60,785 nucleotides of DNA, taken from Alphaproteobacteria bacterium. GTDB taxonomy: Bacteria > Pseudomonadota > Alphaproteobacteria > Micavibrionales > UBA2020. Both the position numbers and the translations under genes were made by a program. Below are positions 26,442-34,313 of this stretch, one piece after another. Every line of letters begins with the position of its first letter. Position 1 is the first letter of the stretch. The notes below the pieces were generated by a model. The model searched no databases, had not been told where the DNA came from, and worked only from the letters and a program-made list of their open reading frames with translations. The stretch covers positions 1 to 60,785 of the forward strand of contig WGNE01000018.1 in assembly GCA_016124645.1 (NCBI GenBank), written 5' to 3'.

Positions 26442-28007
26442 CTATTGGGCAATGTCATAAGACTTCACGACCAAGACTCTGGGACCGTCGCTGCTCTGGT
26501 GCAGCTGGCCGTAGGGCTGCGGCCGCACGGCGGAGAACTGGTCCAGCAGCTTGCCGACGGCGTCGCCGTAGGAGCCGTTGAAATCGACGTCGCCGTTGAT
26601 CTTGTAGTTATAGTCGATCGACCAGTAAAGCTGCACGCCGGCCTTGTCGGACCATGTTTTCAGCACGTCGCGCAGGGTTGCGCCCTTGCTGGCGGTCCAT
26701 TCGCCTTCCAGCCCCGCGGAGGCGGGAACCATGGCGGCGGGCGCCGAGGTCTGCGCGGAGGCGACGACCGTCTTGGCGCCGGCGGAGGCCGAATCGGCGG
26801 TCGAATCGGGCGCGGTCAGGTCAACCGCATGCTGCTCGTCCGCCGCGGAGGGCGATTCGGGCATGGCCGCGGGAGCCATGGAGGCCGGGGCTGCCAAAGA
26901 AGAGGAAGTGGCCGAAGAAGGCGCGGGCGAGACCGTCGGCATCTGGGCCGAGGGGGTGCCCCAGTTGCTGTTGTCCGCAGGCGGCATGGAGGAAACCGTC
27001 GCGCCCGCCATGGCCTGGTCCGCCATCGAATTGACGGCGGGGTGAACGACCGATGCCGGCGGCGTGGTCATGTCGCCGCCGTCTGCTGGCGCGGCCATCT
27101 GCTGGCGCGCGGCGTTCATGGCCTGCGTGTCGGCGGAATTGGTCGCGGTCATGTCGGCGGTTCTTGCGGGCTGCTCGTTGGCCCCCATCGAATCGTCCTT
27201 GTCGTGGTCGAAGGGGTTGATGCGCTGCCAGAAGGACTTGGGTTTCTGGCGGCGGATATCGACGGGCTTTTGCTCGGCCGGGGCGGAGGACGCGGAACCG
27301 CCCACCATGTCGTCGGGAATTTGATCGGCCTTGGTGGGCGCGGGCATGACTTGCGGCGCCGGCGCGGCGTCGGGCATTGCCTGTGCGGGCGGGGCCGGCG
27401 GCGCGGGCGGCGGGAAGTCGCCGACGACGACGACGTTGTTCTGCACGCGGTAGCCCAGCTGCTGCTGCTCCAGCGTTTCGCCCAGAACGGTCTTCCAGGG
27501 CTTGCCGCCCTGCCAGGAAACGGAGAGGCCCGGGTTCACGCCCGAGGAGAAGGAATACTGGTAGCCGGGCGGCACGATCTGCTGCAGGGCCATGACGAGC
27601 GGCACGTCGGTGCCGAAACCGGAAATGACGTCGCTGGCATCCACGGCGGGAACGGGCGCGGTCTCCACGGGCGCGGGCACCGAGGCGGGCATCGGCGCAG
27701 ACATCGGCGCGGGCGCGGCATCGGGCGGCGGCATCGGGGCGGCGGGCGCGGCGGCCGTCTGGCCGTTCCAGTTGGTGACGGGTTCAAGGCCGCTCATCGA
27801 CTGGTCAGGGGCGGACATGGGGGCCGCCATGGGCGCGGGTTGCTGCGCGACGGGCGGGGCGACGGGGCCCTTCCACTGGAAGCCTGCCTGCGCGGGCGTC
27901 GAAAACGCGATGAACGCCACGCCCGAAAGGATGAGGGCTTTTTTGAAAACGTGGAGCTGCGCCGCGGGCAGCGTGCCGGGCATCGTCGGGTGAAGCGTCT
28001 TTTTCAT
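26442..28007 (-). CDS. Exported protein with TcpQ-type C-terminal domain
   Basis: 521 residues with a signal peptide (cut near TPAQAGF, residue 45). A first small domain at about 105-180 (DVPLVMALQQIVPPGYQYSF, then GKPWKTVLGETLEQQQLGY) is followed by a very long Ala/Pro/Met-rich linker. The C-terminal domain (about 440-521; ATLRDVLKTWSDKAGVQLYW, then VDFNGSYGDAVGKLLDQF) matches the TcpQ/PilL C-terminal type. Both ends look like copies of the same secretin-N-like fold. Such proteins sit at the outer membrane with secretins or T4SS core rings. It has its own promoter upstream and lies between icmT and the four-paralog cluster. Confidence 0.82.
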   Translation of the reverse strand: MKKTLHPTMPGTLPAAQLHVFKKALILSGVAFIAFSTPAQAGFQWKGPVAPPVAQQPAPMAAPMSAPDQSMSGLEPVTNWNGQTAAAPAAPMPPPDAAPAPMSAPMPASVPAPVETAPVPAVDASDVISGFGTDVPLVMALQQIVPPGYQYSFSSGVNPGLSVSWQGGKPWKTVLGETLEQQQLGYRVQNNVVVVGDFPPPAPPAPPAQAMPDAAPAPQVMPAPTKADQIPDDMVGGSASSAPAEQKPVDIRRQKPKSFWQRINPFDHDKDDSMGANEQPARTADMTATNSADTQAMNAARQQMAAPADGGDMTTPPASVVHPAVNSMADQAMAGATVSSMPPADNSNWGTPSAQMPTVSPAPSSATSSSLAAPASMAPAAMPESPSAADEQHAVDLTAPDSTADSASAGAKTVVASAQTSAPAAMVPASAGLEGEWTASKGATLRDVLKTWSDKAGVQLYWSIDYNYKINGDVDFNGSYGDAVGKLLDQFSAVRPQPYGQLHQSSDGPRVLVVKSYDIAQ

Positions 28008-28053
28008 GAACTGGTCCTGCTTAAAGGCAATGTTAAATCAAACCGGATAATCA

Positions 28054-28083
28054 GTTATAGTCCGAAAATAAAATACAAATCAA
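28054..28083 (-). promoter_or_regulatory. Sigma-70-type promoter for the TcpQ-domain gene
   Basis: On the minus strand TTGATT (28078-28083), 18 bases, TATAAC (28054-28059), 47 bases before the start codon. It lies in the 233-base gap after icmT, so the TcpQ gene and the four paralogs can be expressed apart from the dot genes. Confidence 0.5.
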
Positions 28084-28240
28084 TAGGCGGGGTCGATATT
28101 GGGCGACGCGCGGCTTAAAAAATCCGCCGCGGAAAAACCGGGCGGAAACCGCGCGCGAAAACGGCGCCGCGCCGCGCGACCGGCAACATACACTCTATGA
28201 AAAAGATAAAAAGACGAGGGGCGAAGGAACGCCGGAACGC

Positions 28241-28525
28241 CTAGCGCGAGCCGGTGTCGATGAGCTTGCGGCGACGCGACCATATCCAGCCCGGCCGGTA
28301 GGAGCCGATGAGCCAGACCCGCAGCGAGCGCAGCGCCGCCGGGAAGGTCAGGCTTTTGCGTTCCAGCAGGTAGAAGGTGCTCATCACGAGGATGGCGAGC
28401 ATGAGGGTCCACATCCGCGCGTGCACGAGGACGAGAACCACGAAAAACCCCGCGCGCGCGTCGAAGATGAAGAAACGCACGGTTTTCATAGTGTTGCGCC
28501 AGTGCCAGTCCGTCGTTACCGCCAT
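28241..28525 (-). CDS. icmT: IcmT/TraK-like Dot/Icm T4SS protein
   Basis: A 94-residue membrane protein. The pattern HWRNTMKTVRFFIFDARAGF, then VLVHARMWTLMLAI, then FYLLERKSLTFPAALRSLR follows IcmT of Legionella closely in spacing and composition (same length class, DARA motif, WT before the second helix half, LER). It has one long or two short hydrophobic segments (about 26-55). It starts three bases after dotB stops, the same gene order as traJ-traK in IncI plasmids. Its role in the apparatus is not well defined, though Legionella IcmT is needed for secretion and egress. Confidence 0.88.
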   Translation of the reverse strand: MAVTTDWHWRNTMKTVRFFIFDARAGFFVVLVLVHARMWTLMLAILVMSTFYLLERKSLTFPAALRSLRVWLIGSYRPGWIWSRRRKLIDTGSR

Positions 28526-28528
28526 GGT

Positions 28529-29767
28529 TTAATGCCCTCCCTGCGCCTGTTTTTCGGCTTCCTCGCGCGCGGCGTTCTCTGCGTCTTCCAGCGCCTGGGC
28601 TTCCTTGCCTTCCTTGGTGCCCATCGCGTACATCAGGTAATGCCGCCGCTCGATCAGGCCTTTTTCCATTGCCTCCCGGGCCGTGCTTTCCATGGTGCGC
28701 CCGTATTTGCTCACCATCTGGATCAGCTCGAAAGGCCATTTGTCGAACGTCATGTTCAGCAGCGTTTCGCGAATCTCCTCCGTAAAGGGCATATATTCGC
28801 GCAGCGCCACACGGCCACCCCCTATTTTAGGCACTAAAGTTTGCGTAACGATTAACCGCACGGTTTCCATGAGCGAAAAAGCGCGCTCAGAGCGTTCGGA
28901 GGGCTCGAAAGTCGAGACCATGCGTCGAATCGTCGCCGCCACGCCCGTGGTGTGGACCGTGGCATAGACCACGTGGCCCGTCTGCCCCGCCTCGATGGCG
29001 GCGGAAATGGTTTCGCGGTCGCGCGCCTCCCCCACGAGGATGACCTCGGGCTTGCGGCGCAGCGCGTTGCGCACCCCGGCGGCGAAGCTGGGCAGGTGGC
29101 GCGGGATTTCCGACTGCGCCACCAGCGAGCGGCGCGAGAGGACGGAATCGTAGGTGAATTCGATCGGCGATTCATAGGTCAGCATCTTGCCGCAGCCGTG
29201 CGGGCTTTCAATGAGCATCCGGTTGCCCGCCGCGAGCAGCGTCGATTTGCCCGAACCGGTCGGACCCGTGATGAGCACCAGCCCGTTACGCGGGCGCCAC
29301 GCATCGACGATCGCCTTTTCGATGTTGAGCTGCTTCATCGTCGGCGGGGCGGAGGGCAGCGTCCGCATCGTCACCTGGATGCCGTCGCGGCCGTCGGCCA
29401 GGATCGCCGTCATGTTCACGCGGAAACGCGTGCGGGTGAAACGGTCGATCATGATCTCGTAGGACAAGTCGATGTCCGCGCCGCCGGCCAGGATGGCGAT
29501 CGCCTCCGTGCCGTAGAGGCGGGTGATGACGGCCGTCATGTCGGCCGCGTCGAAAGAACGGTAGGTGGAGGGGTAAAGCGTGCCGTAAATCTCGCAATAG
29601 ACCGCGCGGTTCGACTGGAAGGTGATGTCGGACGCGCCTTTTTTCACGCACCACAGCAAGAACGGGTCGATATGATGCTCATGGAAACGGTCAGGTTCTT
29701 CCGCCCATGTTTCCTTGAGGTCGTCAACACCCTTCTTGAGTAGGCTTACCGGTCTGCCGGCTTCCAT
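28529..29767 (-). CDS. dotB: DotB/TraJ-like T4SS ATPase
   Basis: A 412-residue cytoplasmic hexameric ATPase of the PilT/VirB11 superfamily, DotB branch. Residues about 30-130 form the N-terminal domain (FLLWCVKKGASDITFQSNRA). Walker A is GPTGSGKSTLL at about 178-188. An acidic box is followed by Walker B VILVGEARDRETISAA (about 250-265), and the His box is TGHVVYATVHTTGVAATI. The C-terminal 40 residues are a charged Ala/Glu helix that extends past usual DotB length. It energises secretion by the i-type T4SS. It overlaps dotC by 22 bases. Confidence 0.93.
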   Translation of the reverse strand: MEAGRPVSLLKKGVDDLKETWAEEPDRFHEHHIDPFLLWCVKKGASDITFQSNRAVYCEIYGTLYPSTYRSFDAADMTAVITRLYGTEAIAILAGGADIDLSYEIMIDRFTRTRFRVNMTAILADGRDGIQVTMRTLPSAPPTMKQLNIEKAIVDAWRPRNGLVLITGPTGSGKSTLLAAGNRMLIESPHGCGKMLTYESPIEFTYDSVLSRRSLVAQSEIPRHLPSFAAGVRNALRRKPEVILVGEARDRETISAAIEAGQTGHVVYATVHTTGVAATIRRMVSTFEPSERSERAFSLMETVRLIVTQTLVPKIGGGRVALREYMPFTEEIRETLLNMTFDKWPFELIQMVSKYGRTMESTAREAMEKGLIERRHYLMYAMGTKEGKEAQALEDAENAAREEAEKQAQGGH

Positions 29768-30903
29768 AGATCAGCCCCTGTCAGGAATTGCGAGGGCCCG
29801 GTAATCCGCAGGGCCCGATCGCCCACGCGCATTTCGCTCTTGCCCCCGGTTACGCCGCGGTCTTCCTGCAGCGCATAGGGCTGCGAGATCTTGCCCTGCG
29901 CCAGCAACATGCGGTAACGCACCATGCCTTTGTAATCCGCGACAAGCTTGTTGAGATCGGCCTCGAAAATGCCTTCGCCCTGCTCGTAGCCCGCTTCCCA
30001 GCCCTGCTTGACCCACTGGTTCCAGTTGAGCTGCTCCTGCTTGTTCTTCGGCCAGAGCACGCGCGGCGGCGGCGGGATGTCGGTCACGTAGTCGAGGTCG
30101 AGATACTGGCGCCAGTCGCGCGGCGCGGTGACGATCTTGGCCTGCTTGTTGATCTTCAGGATCTGGTCGGCCACGGCCGCCTCGTCGCCGGTCGGCGTGA
30201 TGACGGTAGCCTTCAGCTCCTCGCTGATGATCGGCGGTTCGATCATCAGGCCCGAGGGCGCGCGCACCAGCAGGGCGCGAAAGTTGAAGACGCGGTCGAA
30301 GGTCGTCTCGTAATCGCCGAGACGCTCCATGATCATGTAGCTGCGCTTGGCGAGGCCGCCGCGCGCGCCGTAGGAAAGCGCGGCTTCGCGCTGGCTGTCG
30401 CGGCGCATGTCGAGGGAAAGCGCCCGCGTGACCGGGTCGTCGGAAATCTCTTCGCCGGGGTGGGAAGCCGCGACGTTCTGCAGCGAGTCCATTTCCGGCG
30501 GCGTCGGCATCTCGCGCGTGACGGTCTGCGGCTTCGCATCCTCGTCCGCGCCGTTGAAAAGGTCCTGGTCGGCCTTGGCGTGCTTGGCGAGCAGATGCGC
30601 CTTGTACTGCGGGCTGTCGTGGTCCTTGAGCTCCTTGTCCAGCTCTTCCTGGGTCATTGCCGACCCCGACGAGGAGGACGAGCTTGCCGGGGCGGGCGCG
30701 CCGCTGTAGCCGGCGGGCGGCGTCGCCATGGCGTTGCCGATGGCCTGCTGCAGCTGTTGCTGCGTGGCGATCGTCTGCTGCGGCGATACCGACCCGGAGG
30801 TATAGGTCGGCTGCATCTGCGCCCGCGCGCCCGAGGGCGCGGCGACCAGCGCAAGCGCGGCCATCACTGCGATTGCGGGCTTAATCCCCGGAAATGGGCG
30901 CAT
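29746..30903 (-). CDS. dotC: DotC/TraI-like T4SS outer-membrane-complex protein
   Basis: 385 residues with a signal peptide (cut near PSGARAQMQ, residue 29). A Gln/Ser/Ala-rich linker is followed by the DotC core: SYGARGGLAKRSYMIMERLG (about 193-212), FDRVFNFRALLVRAPSGLM, PPIISEELKA, APRDWRQYLDL and WVKQGWEAGYEQGEGIFEAD. In Legionella DotC and DotD help DotH reach the outer membrane and form the outer ring of the apparatus. There is no lipobox Cys at the cleavage site, unlike Legionella DotC, which is a lipoprotein. It overlaps dotD by 23 bases and dotB by 22. Confidence 0.92.
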   Translation of the reverse strand: MRPFPGIKPAIAVMAALALVAAPSGARAQMQPTYTSGSVSPQQTIATQQQLQQAIGNAMATPPAGYSGAPAPASSSSSSGSAMTQEELDKELKDHDSPQYKAHLLAKHAKADQDLFNGADEDAKPQTVTREMPTPPEMDSLQNVAASHPGEEISDDPVTRALSLDMRRDSQREAALSYGARGGLAKRSYMIMERLGDYETTFDRVFNFRALLVRAPSGLMIEPPIISEELKATVITPTGDEAAVADQILKINKQAKIVTAPRDWRQYLDLDYVTDIPPPPRVLWPKNKQEQLNWNQWVKQGWEAGYEQGEGIFEADLNKLVADYKGMVRYRMLLAQGKISQPYALQEDRGVTGGKSEMRVGDRALRITGPSQFLTGADLWKPADR

Positions 30904-31372
30904 AGTTCAACTCCACAAGACGATGGTCAGGATCCACAACAACATCGGCGCGCTGGCCGGCCTGCAGGCCGAGGTCGCGCAAAACATCGATAACCATTTT
31001 CTGCTTGGCGTTGAGCGTCACGACGACCGGCGCCGGCGGCGTGTCGCCGTTGACCTGCAGGTCGTAGCCCGCGCGGTCCGCGAGGCGGCGCATGATCGGC
31101 TCGATCGGGCCGACCCAATCGACCGTCATCGTGCGGCGCAGTTCCTGCGGCGCGTAGGGAACGGCCTGGATGGACAGGGCGGGATTGCGCGCCTGCTCGA
31201 CCGAGGCCAGCGTCTGCAACGCGGCGCTGGCCTTATCGACAGCGGCGGCCATGCGCAAGCCAAGCGGATCGGGCGACGCGACGAGTTGCTCGTCCACTCT
31301 CGGATGCACGGCGCAGCCCGCCAGGAGAAGCGAGACGCCGACCGCGCTGAAAAAGGAAATTGTTTTGCTCAT
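30881..31372 (-). CDS. dotD: DotD/TraH-like T4SS outer-membrane lipoprotein
   Basis: 163 residues from the ATG at 31372; an in-frame ATG (31387) or GTG (31390) a few codons upstream is possible. The signal peptide ends in a lipobox, LLAGC, so it is an outer-membrane lipoprotein. The folded part (about 85-160) has VDWVGPIEPIMRRLADRAGY, PPAPVVVTLNA and VLRDLGLQAGQRADVVVD, matching DotD/TraH, a secretin-N-like fold. It is the first gene of the dotD-dotC-dotB-icmT block. Confidence 0.9.
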   Translation of the reverse strand: MSKTISFFSAVGVSLLLAGCAVHPRVDEQLVASPDPLGLRMAAAVDKASAALQTLASVEQARNPALSIQAVPYAPQELRRTMTVDWVGPIEPIMRRLADRAGYDLQVNGDTPPAPVVVTLNAKQKMVIDVLRDLGLQAGQRADVVVDPDHRLVELNYAPISGD

Positions 31373-31553
31373 GAGAAATTTTTCCATCACTGTCCAACAA
31401 CAGATTGAAGACTTTCGTCAGACCATGATGATAACGACTTTTGAACACAAAGCAAACAGGCAAGCACCTGTTTTCCCAATTTTTTTCCCGCGCGTCGCGG
31501 CGCGGGTAATCTGGAAATATTCAAGGGGAGGATTCCGCGGCCGAGGATTCCGT

Positions 31554-32006
31554 TCAGCCGGGCGGATAGCTGCGCGAAGCCATCACGAGATCGGAGGGCT
31601 GGCGGACGAGACGGTAAAGATGCATGGCGCCCATCACCTTGTCGCGGTAGTTCTTGCCGCGCCACGGCGTGGCGGAATGGTAATGCGCGATGCCCCCGGC
31701 GAGGCTGCCGGTCTCGTTCATCTTGCTGCGCAGGATCCAGGTGCCCACCCCGATGTTGACGCAGGCGTCGTCGCGCACCCAGCGCAGCGCGGTCTTCTCG
31801 CTCACGCCCCAGTAGCGCGAGAGCTGCGGCACCCAGATCGTGTTGATCTGCATGGGGCCGAGGTCGTAGGTGCCGTTGGTATTGGCCACCGCCTGCCCCA
31901 CGCGCCCGCCCTCGACGTGCAGCACGCCGAGAATCACCGTCGGCGGCACCGAATAGGTCTGCGCCGCGGTGAAGATGCAAAGTGCCAATGCCTGTGCCGT
32001 GATCAT
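31554..32006 (-). CDS. Lytic transglycosylase, VirB1/IagB-like
   Basis: 150 residues of a lysozyme-like SLT domain. The catalytic Glu is in ILGVLHVEGG (about residue 30) and the second signature is TYDLGPMQINTIWVPQL (about 46-62), followed by a late GGIAHYHSATP. It would open peptidoglycan to let the secretion apparatus through. The protein starts almost at the domain, and its N-terminus (ITAQALALCIFTAAQ) is a poor signal peptide. Export may use an atypical route, or the start may be elsewhere, but there is little room before the preceding gene (41 bases). Confidence 0.86.
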   Translation of the reverse strand: MITAQALALCIFTAAQTYSVPPTVILGVLHVEGGRVGQAVANTNGTYDLGPMQINTIWVPQLSRYWGVSEKTALRWVRDDACVNIGVGTWILRSKMNETGSLAGGIAHYHSATPWRGKNYRDKVMGAMHLYRLVRQPSDLVMASRSYPPG

Positions 32007-32047
32007 TTCAGTTCAGTCCGTATCCTGTATTCATGTCTTCCGCGCCG

Positions 32048-32911
32048 TCACTCGTTGGGCTTCATCAGCTCCGACATGACGAGCAGCGGGTTTTCGGGCT
32101 TGCCGACGATGACCGTCAGCTTGCCGTCCGCCAGCCGGCGGTAAATGACGAAAGGCGAGCCGCGCGGCTTCCATTTCGCCATGAAGGCGTTGTTGGCCTT
32201 CATCTTCTCCAGCGCGCCGGTTTCGATCTTCTTCACGCCCAGCGCGTCCTTGTCGCCCTTCATGTAGGCCTCCCAGGCCTTGCCCGGGTCATCGACCGAC
32301 AAAAGCGCCGCGCCGCCGTTGAGGTTGGCCTCCGATTTGCCGAAGGGCAGGATGCGCAGCTGCAGGTTTCCCTTCTCCTCGTCGGGCGCCAGCGACTTCC
32401 AGAGCTCCTGGCAATGGTCGCAGTTGACGTTGACGATCATGTAGAGATAGGGCGCGTCCGCCTTGCCGACCCGCGTCCAGTTCGCCTTTTCCAGCGCGGC
32501 GTAGAAATATTCGGACTTGGGCAGCCCGCTGTCCGGGTTGTCGGCATTGGGCAGGGCGGCCTGCGAGCCCTTCTCGCGCGCGTGATAGGCTTCCAGCTGC
32601 ATCTTGGTCACGCTCTTGCCCTCGGGGTCGAAGAGCGAGCCGCGCAGCATCGCGCCCTCGGGCGTGGAATAGACGACGGAGCGGAACTGCTTGTTCTTGT
32701 CGAACATCACCCAGCCGTCCAGCCCGTAGGCGGTGCCGAGGTAATCGACCTTGCCGCCGTCGCGCTCGAACTTGCGGATCTCGGCGTTGCGGAAGTTCTT
32801 CACCGCCTGCGCGCGCGCGGCCCCGCCCGCGAGCAAGAGCGCCGCCAGCAGGCACAGCACGGCCGGCAGGCGGGAGGAAAACGGCTTGTCTTGTTCGATG
32901 CGCTTTTTCAT
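32048..32911 (-). CDS. DsbC/DsbG-like thiol-disulfide isomerase
   Basis: 287 residues, exported (signal peptide about 1-36, GGAARAQA). The C-terminal half is a thioredoxin-like domain with active site CDHC (about 164-167 in VNVNCDHCQELW) and the cis-Pro region PRGSPFVIYRR (about 252-262). The N-terminal half resembles a DsbC/G-type dimerisation region. It would form or shuffle disulfides in exported proteins. It is the first gene of the T4SS unit, and all four downstream paralogs carry conserved cysteines, which makes them likely clients (inference). The 281 bases upstream to the ankyrin operon show no gene and only a weak -10-like TATAAC. Confidence 0.85.
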   Translation of the reverse strand: MKKRIEQDKPFSSRLPAVLCLLAALLLAGGAARAQAVKNFRNAEIRKFERDGGKVDYLGTAYGLDGWVMFDKNKQFRSVVYSTPEGAMLRGSLFDPEGKSVTKMQLEAYHAREKGSQAALPNADNPDSGLPKSEYFYAALEKANWTRVGKADAPYLYMIVNVNCDHCQELWKSLAPDEEKGNLQLRILPFGKSEANLNGGAALLSVDDPGKAWEAYMKGDKDALGVKKIETGALEKMKANNAFMAKWKPRGSPFVIYRRLADGKLTVIVGKPENPLLVMSELMKPNE

Positions 32912-33192
32912 GCGGCGGCTTTCGTCTTTCCTGAAAACACGGCGGCGTCCTGCGCCGGCGGCCCCGGATTGTTCAAAACTTTTATGCCCCTAAAATAGTA
33001 AAGAATCTTTTGACGCACAACGAAATTGCGGGATTTCTCCCTTTCGTGCAAATACGCCGGACCCGTTATAGCATTTTTCGCCGCAAATGGCGAACGGATA
33101 CCATATGACACCCCCTCCGCATCCATCGGCATACCTTTAAATATTATATGCGCGCAGGAAAAGGGTGGCGCGCGCCTTATGTGAACTGTCGT

Positions 33193-33780
33193 TCACAGCT
33201 TGAAGCCGCCTTGCTTGCCTTCCTTTTCCGGCTTGTCCTTATCCTTGTGCTGGATGGTCACGGGCTTGAAGACGCGGATGGCCTTTTCCGTGCCCGCTTC
33301 GGCGGCGGCGTTGAATTCCCCTTTGGGCGTTTCTTCCGGCGCGTCTTCGGGCTTCGCGACGATGGCCTGCATCATCTTGCCGCGCAGCGCTTCGTCGTTC
33401 GTCACTTCGGTGACGCGCCGGATCGCCACGTCGCCGCCGTTGTTCTGCGCCAGCGGGTCCGCGCCGTGCTGCACGAAAAAGCGGATGGCGTCGGGGTTCT
33501 TTTGCGAGATCGCGGCGAAAAGCGCCGTGTTCTTGTAACTGTCGCGGCAATCGACGTCTCCCGCCGCGATGACAGCCGCCGCCGTGTCCGCGCGAAAGAA
33601 AATCGCCGCCCAATGCATGACCGGGCGCGCGCCGCCCTGCGGCGGCCAGGCATCGACGGAAGGATCGCCGCCGAGCCGGATGCAGCCTTCGAGCGATTCA
33701 AGGTCGTAGCGGCTCAGGGCGTCGTACATGGCCGCGGCCAGCGCCCTTTTCTGCTCTCCGCTCAGCTTCTTCTCGCTCAC
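33193..33780 (-). CDS. Ankyrin-repeat protein with GGFKL tail, copy 4
   Basis: 195 residues, starting at a GTG that overlaps the previous stop (GTGA). Ankyrin-type helices run from about residue 15 to 125 (DALSRYDLESLEGCIRLGGD, then DSYKNTALFAAISQKNPDAI, then FFVQHGADPLAQNNGGDVAI). A charged linker follows, then IRVFKPVTIQHKDK and the end KQGGFKL. The tail resembles those of the three genes upstream. There is no signal peptide. Ankyrin repeats bind proteins. A role as a T4SS substrate acting on another cell is inferred from position and tail. Confidence 0.85.
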   Translation of the reverse strand: MSEKKLSGEQKRALAAAMYDALSRYDLESLEGCIRLGGDPSVDAWPPQGGARPVMHWAAIFFRADTAAAVIAAGDVDCRDSYKNTALFAAISQKNPDAIRFFVQHGADPLAQNNGGDVAIRRVTEVTNDEALRGKMMQAIVAKPEDAPEETPKGEFNAAAEAGTEKAIRVFKPVTIQHKDKDKPEKEGKQGGFKL

Positions 33781-34301
33781 AGCTTGAACCCTCCGCCGTC
33801 GTTCTTTTTGCGGCCGTCACCTTTCCGGTCGTCCTTGGGCGAAAGGGTGAGGGGGCGCGCAACGCGGATCTCCTCGCGCGTCGCGACGTCGTTGAAGCCT
33901 TTGCCGGCCTCGCTCGCGGCTTCCGGCGCGGCGTTCTTCGGCGGCGCGTCGGGCAGGGCGCGCAGCAGGATGTCGGTCATTTTCTGCATGGCGGCCTTGT
34001 CGTTCGCGGATTTCAAAAGGTCATAGGCCGTCTTGCCGCTGCCGTCCTTCAGGAAAAGATCGGGCTTGCGGTTGAGGATGAACTGCAAAAGGGCGGGATT
34101 TTCCTTCCACACCGCCATCATGACCGGGGTGCGCCCGGAACCGTTGCGGGTGTTGATGTCCGCGCCCTTCTTCAGGCAAAGGTCGATGCGCTCATAATTG
34201 GCCGCATCGACGGCTTCGAGCAGCGCCTGGTTGACCATGTCGTATTGCTCCCGTGAAACGCCGCCCGTTTCGGCGCGGCCTGATTTGTTTTCCTGTGCCA
34301 T
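33777..34301 (-). CDS. Ankyrin-repeat protein with GGFKL tail, copy 3
   Basis: 174 residues. Ankyrin repeats occupy about 20-110, including LEAVDAANYERIDLCLKKGA, DINTRNGSGRTPVMMAVW and DLFLKDGSGKTAYDLLKSA. The linker is acidic, then the basic tail reads IRVARPLTLSPKDD and ends NDGGGFKL. It lies 12 bases after copy 2 and overlaps copy 4 by four bases. No export signal of Sec type is seen. Confidence 0.87.
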   Translation of the reverse strand: MAQENKSGRAETGGVSREQYDMVNQALLEAVDAANYERIDLCLKKGADINTRNGSGRTPVMMAVWKENPALLQFILNRKPDLFLKDGSGKTAYDLLKSANDKAAMQKMTDILLRALPDAPPKNAAPEAASEAGKGFNDVATREEIRVARPLTLSPKDDRKGDGRKKNDGGGFKL

Positions 34302-34313
34302 GACCCCCGCCCC

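Noticed and set aside
26418-28118. 566-codon Gly/Arg/His-rich open frame opposite the TcpQ-domain gene
   Set aside because: Its composition is what the reverse complement of Ala/Pro/Ser repeats gives; no start signal or motif is present.
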